DNA from: UBA1268 sp002694955
Lineage (GTDB): Bacteria; Planctomycetota; Planctomycetia; Pirellulales; UBA1268
DNA length: 64,000 bases
NCBI GenBank assembly: GCA_028066355.1
Contig: JALCBP010000002.1
Location: 78,627-142,626 of the forward strand
Direction of reading: 5' to 3'
Positions 63,676 to 64,000 of this stretch are shown here, piece by piece. Both the position numbers and the translations under genes were made by a program. The notes under the pieces were generated by a model, which searched no databases, had not been told where the DNA came from, and worked only from the letters and a program-made list of their open reading frames with translations. Each line of letters opens with the position of its first letter. Positions within the stretch are counted from its first letter, which is position 1.

Positions 63676-64000
63676 ATGAATCAAAACAATGTTAAGCCGA
63701 TTCTGATTCACATCACCGGGAAGCCTGCTCTGATACCCTTTGACACAGCAGATATACCGATCCACAGCAAACCTGGCGTAGTCACGTATCAGAAAAAAAT
63801 TCAACAAGCGATGCTCGACGCCGGAGCTGTTCGCTTAAAGTGTCCTGTGGAAATTGAAATCACGTATCAAGCCCCCGAACCGGCCGCAGGGTGGCTTGCC
63901 GCAGTGCTACGTACTGTGAGGATCGCTCTCAGTGGAACCGTACTAGAGGACGGATCCCAGATACGCCAATCTGATGTTGTGTATCAAAAAGGTGATTACC
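63676..64000 (+). CDS. Partial gene, possibly a degenerate RusA-like nuclease
   Basis: Runs off the right edge after 108 codons, starting MNQNNVKPILIHITGKPALI. The layout strand - helix (TYQKKIQQAMLDAG) - strand (CPVEIEITYQAPEP) - helix - VLEDGSQI - strand (SDVVYQKGDY) resembles RusA Holliday-junction resolvases. The usual DxDN catalytic segment is WLAAVLRTV here, and only the later Asp (LEDGSQI) remains. Assignment is tentative. The gene reading is supported by good codon continuity, but no ribosome site is clear. Confidence 0.55.
   Translation, partial: MNQNNVKPILIHITGKPALIPFDTADIPIHSKPGVVTYQKKIQQAMLDAGAVRLKCPVEIEITYQAPEPAAGWLAAVLRTVRIALSGTVLEDGSQIRQSDVVYQKGDY

Overview
The window looks like a chromosomal segment of a planctomycete-type bacterium, probably from a marine metagenome assembly. 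This is inferred from the gene content: a fucose/fucoside operon, ExbB/ExbD genes linked to TPR proteins, a CobA-HemD fusion, McsA/McsB, and several small membrane or lipoproteins of a style I associate with Planctomycetota. GC looks moderate by eye. I could not run a phylogeny. I recognised no rRNA, tRNA or CRISPR array. Two runs of 100 N mark scaffold joins (38778-38877 and 46168-46267). Both are flanked by identical 55-bp copies, so they look like unmerged contig overlaps rather than missing DNA.

Layout, left half. 1-5.7 kb: start of a superoxide dismutase gene (minus), a polytopic membrane protein, gltX, a PfkB-type kinase and recA with a clear terminator. 5.8-13.2 kb: alaS, tpx, a very small membrane protein, manA, a small lipoprotein, a RluB-type pseudouridine synthase, pyrK and rpsT. 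13.4-20.3 kb: a cytosolic TPR protein, fused cobA-hemD, an unrecognised 229-residue protein, a two-helix membrane protein, coaD, and mcsA-mcsB ending in a strong terminator. 20.8-28.8 kb: trpE overlapping a degenerate ABC ATPase, convergent trpB-trpA, mutM, then a Tat-exported DUF3500 protein overlapping a ThiO-like oxidase.

Middle. 28.9-36.6 kb is a leftward fucose operon: fucP (uptake), fucI (isomerase), fucA (aldolase), a secreted GH29 alpha-L-fucosidase and a secreted DUF6786-type protein. The fuculokinase step is not encoded here. 36.9-39.25 kb is a tight three-gene leftward operon: a one-helix membrane protein, a CpsD-like ATPase and an ExeA-like ATPase. Both ATPases have lost the P-loop lysine. 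It resembles a stripped-down version of the polysaccharide/exosortase regulatory trio and is the most unusual locus in the window.

Right half. metH and xerD (plus) converge on a leftward operon of two exported TPR proteins, ExbB and two ExbD proteins, probably a proton-driven envelope motor. Then follow serC-serA, a TPR lipoprotein, an FHA protein, gcvT-gcvH with a lipoate ligase, and rnr. From about 61.2 kb the character changes to small, poorly conserved genes: a SprT-like metalloprotease, tiny membrane and lipoproteins, hairpins, iteron-like 15-bp repeats and a partial, possibly degenerate RusA-like gene. This may be the edge of an accessory island.
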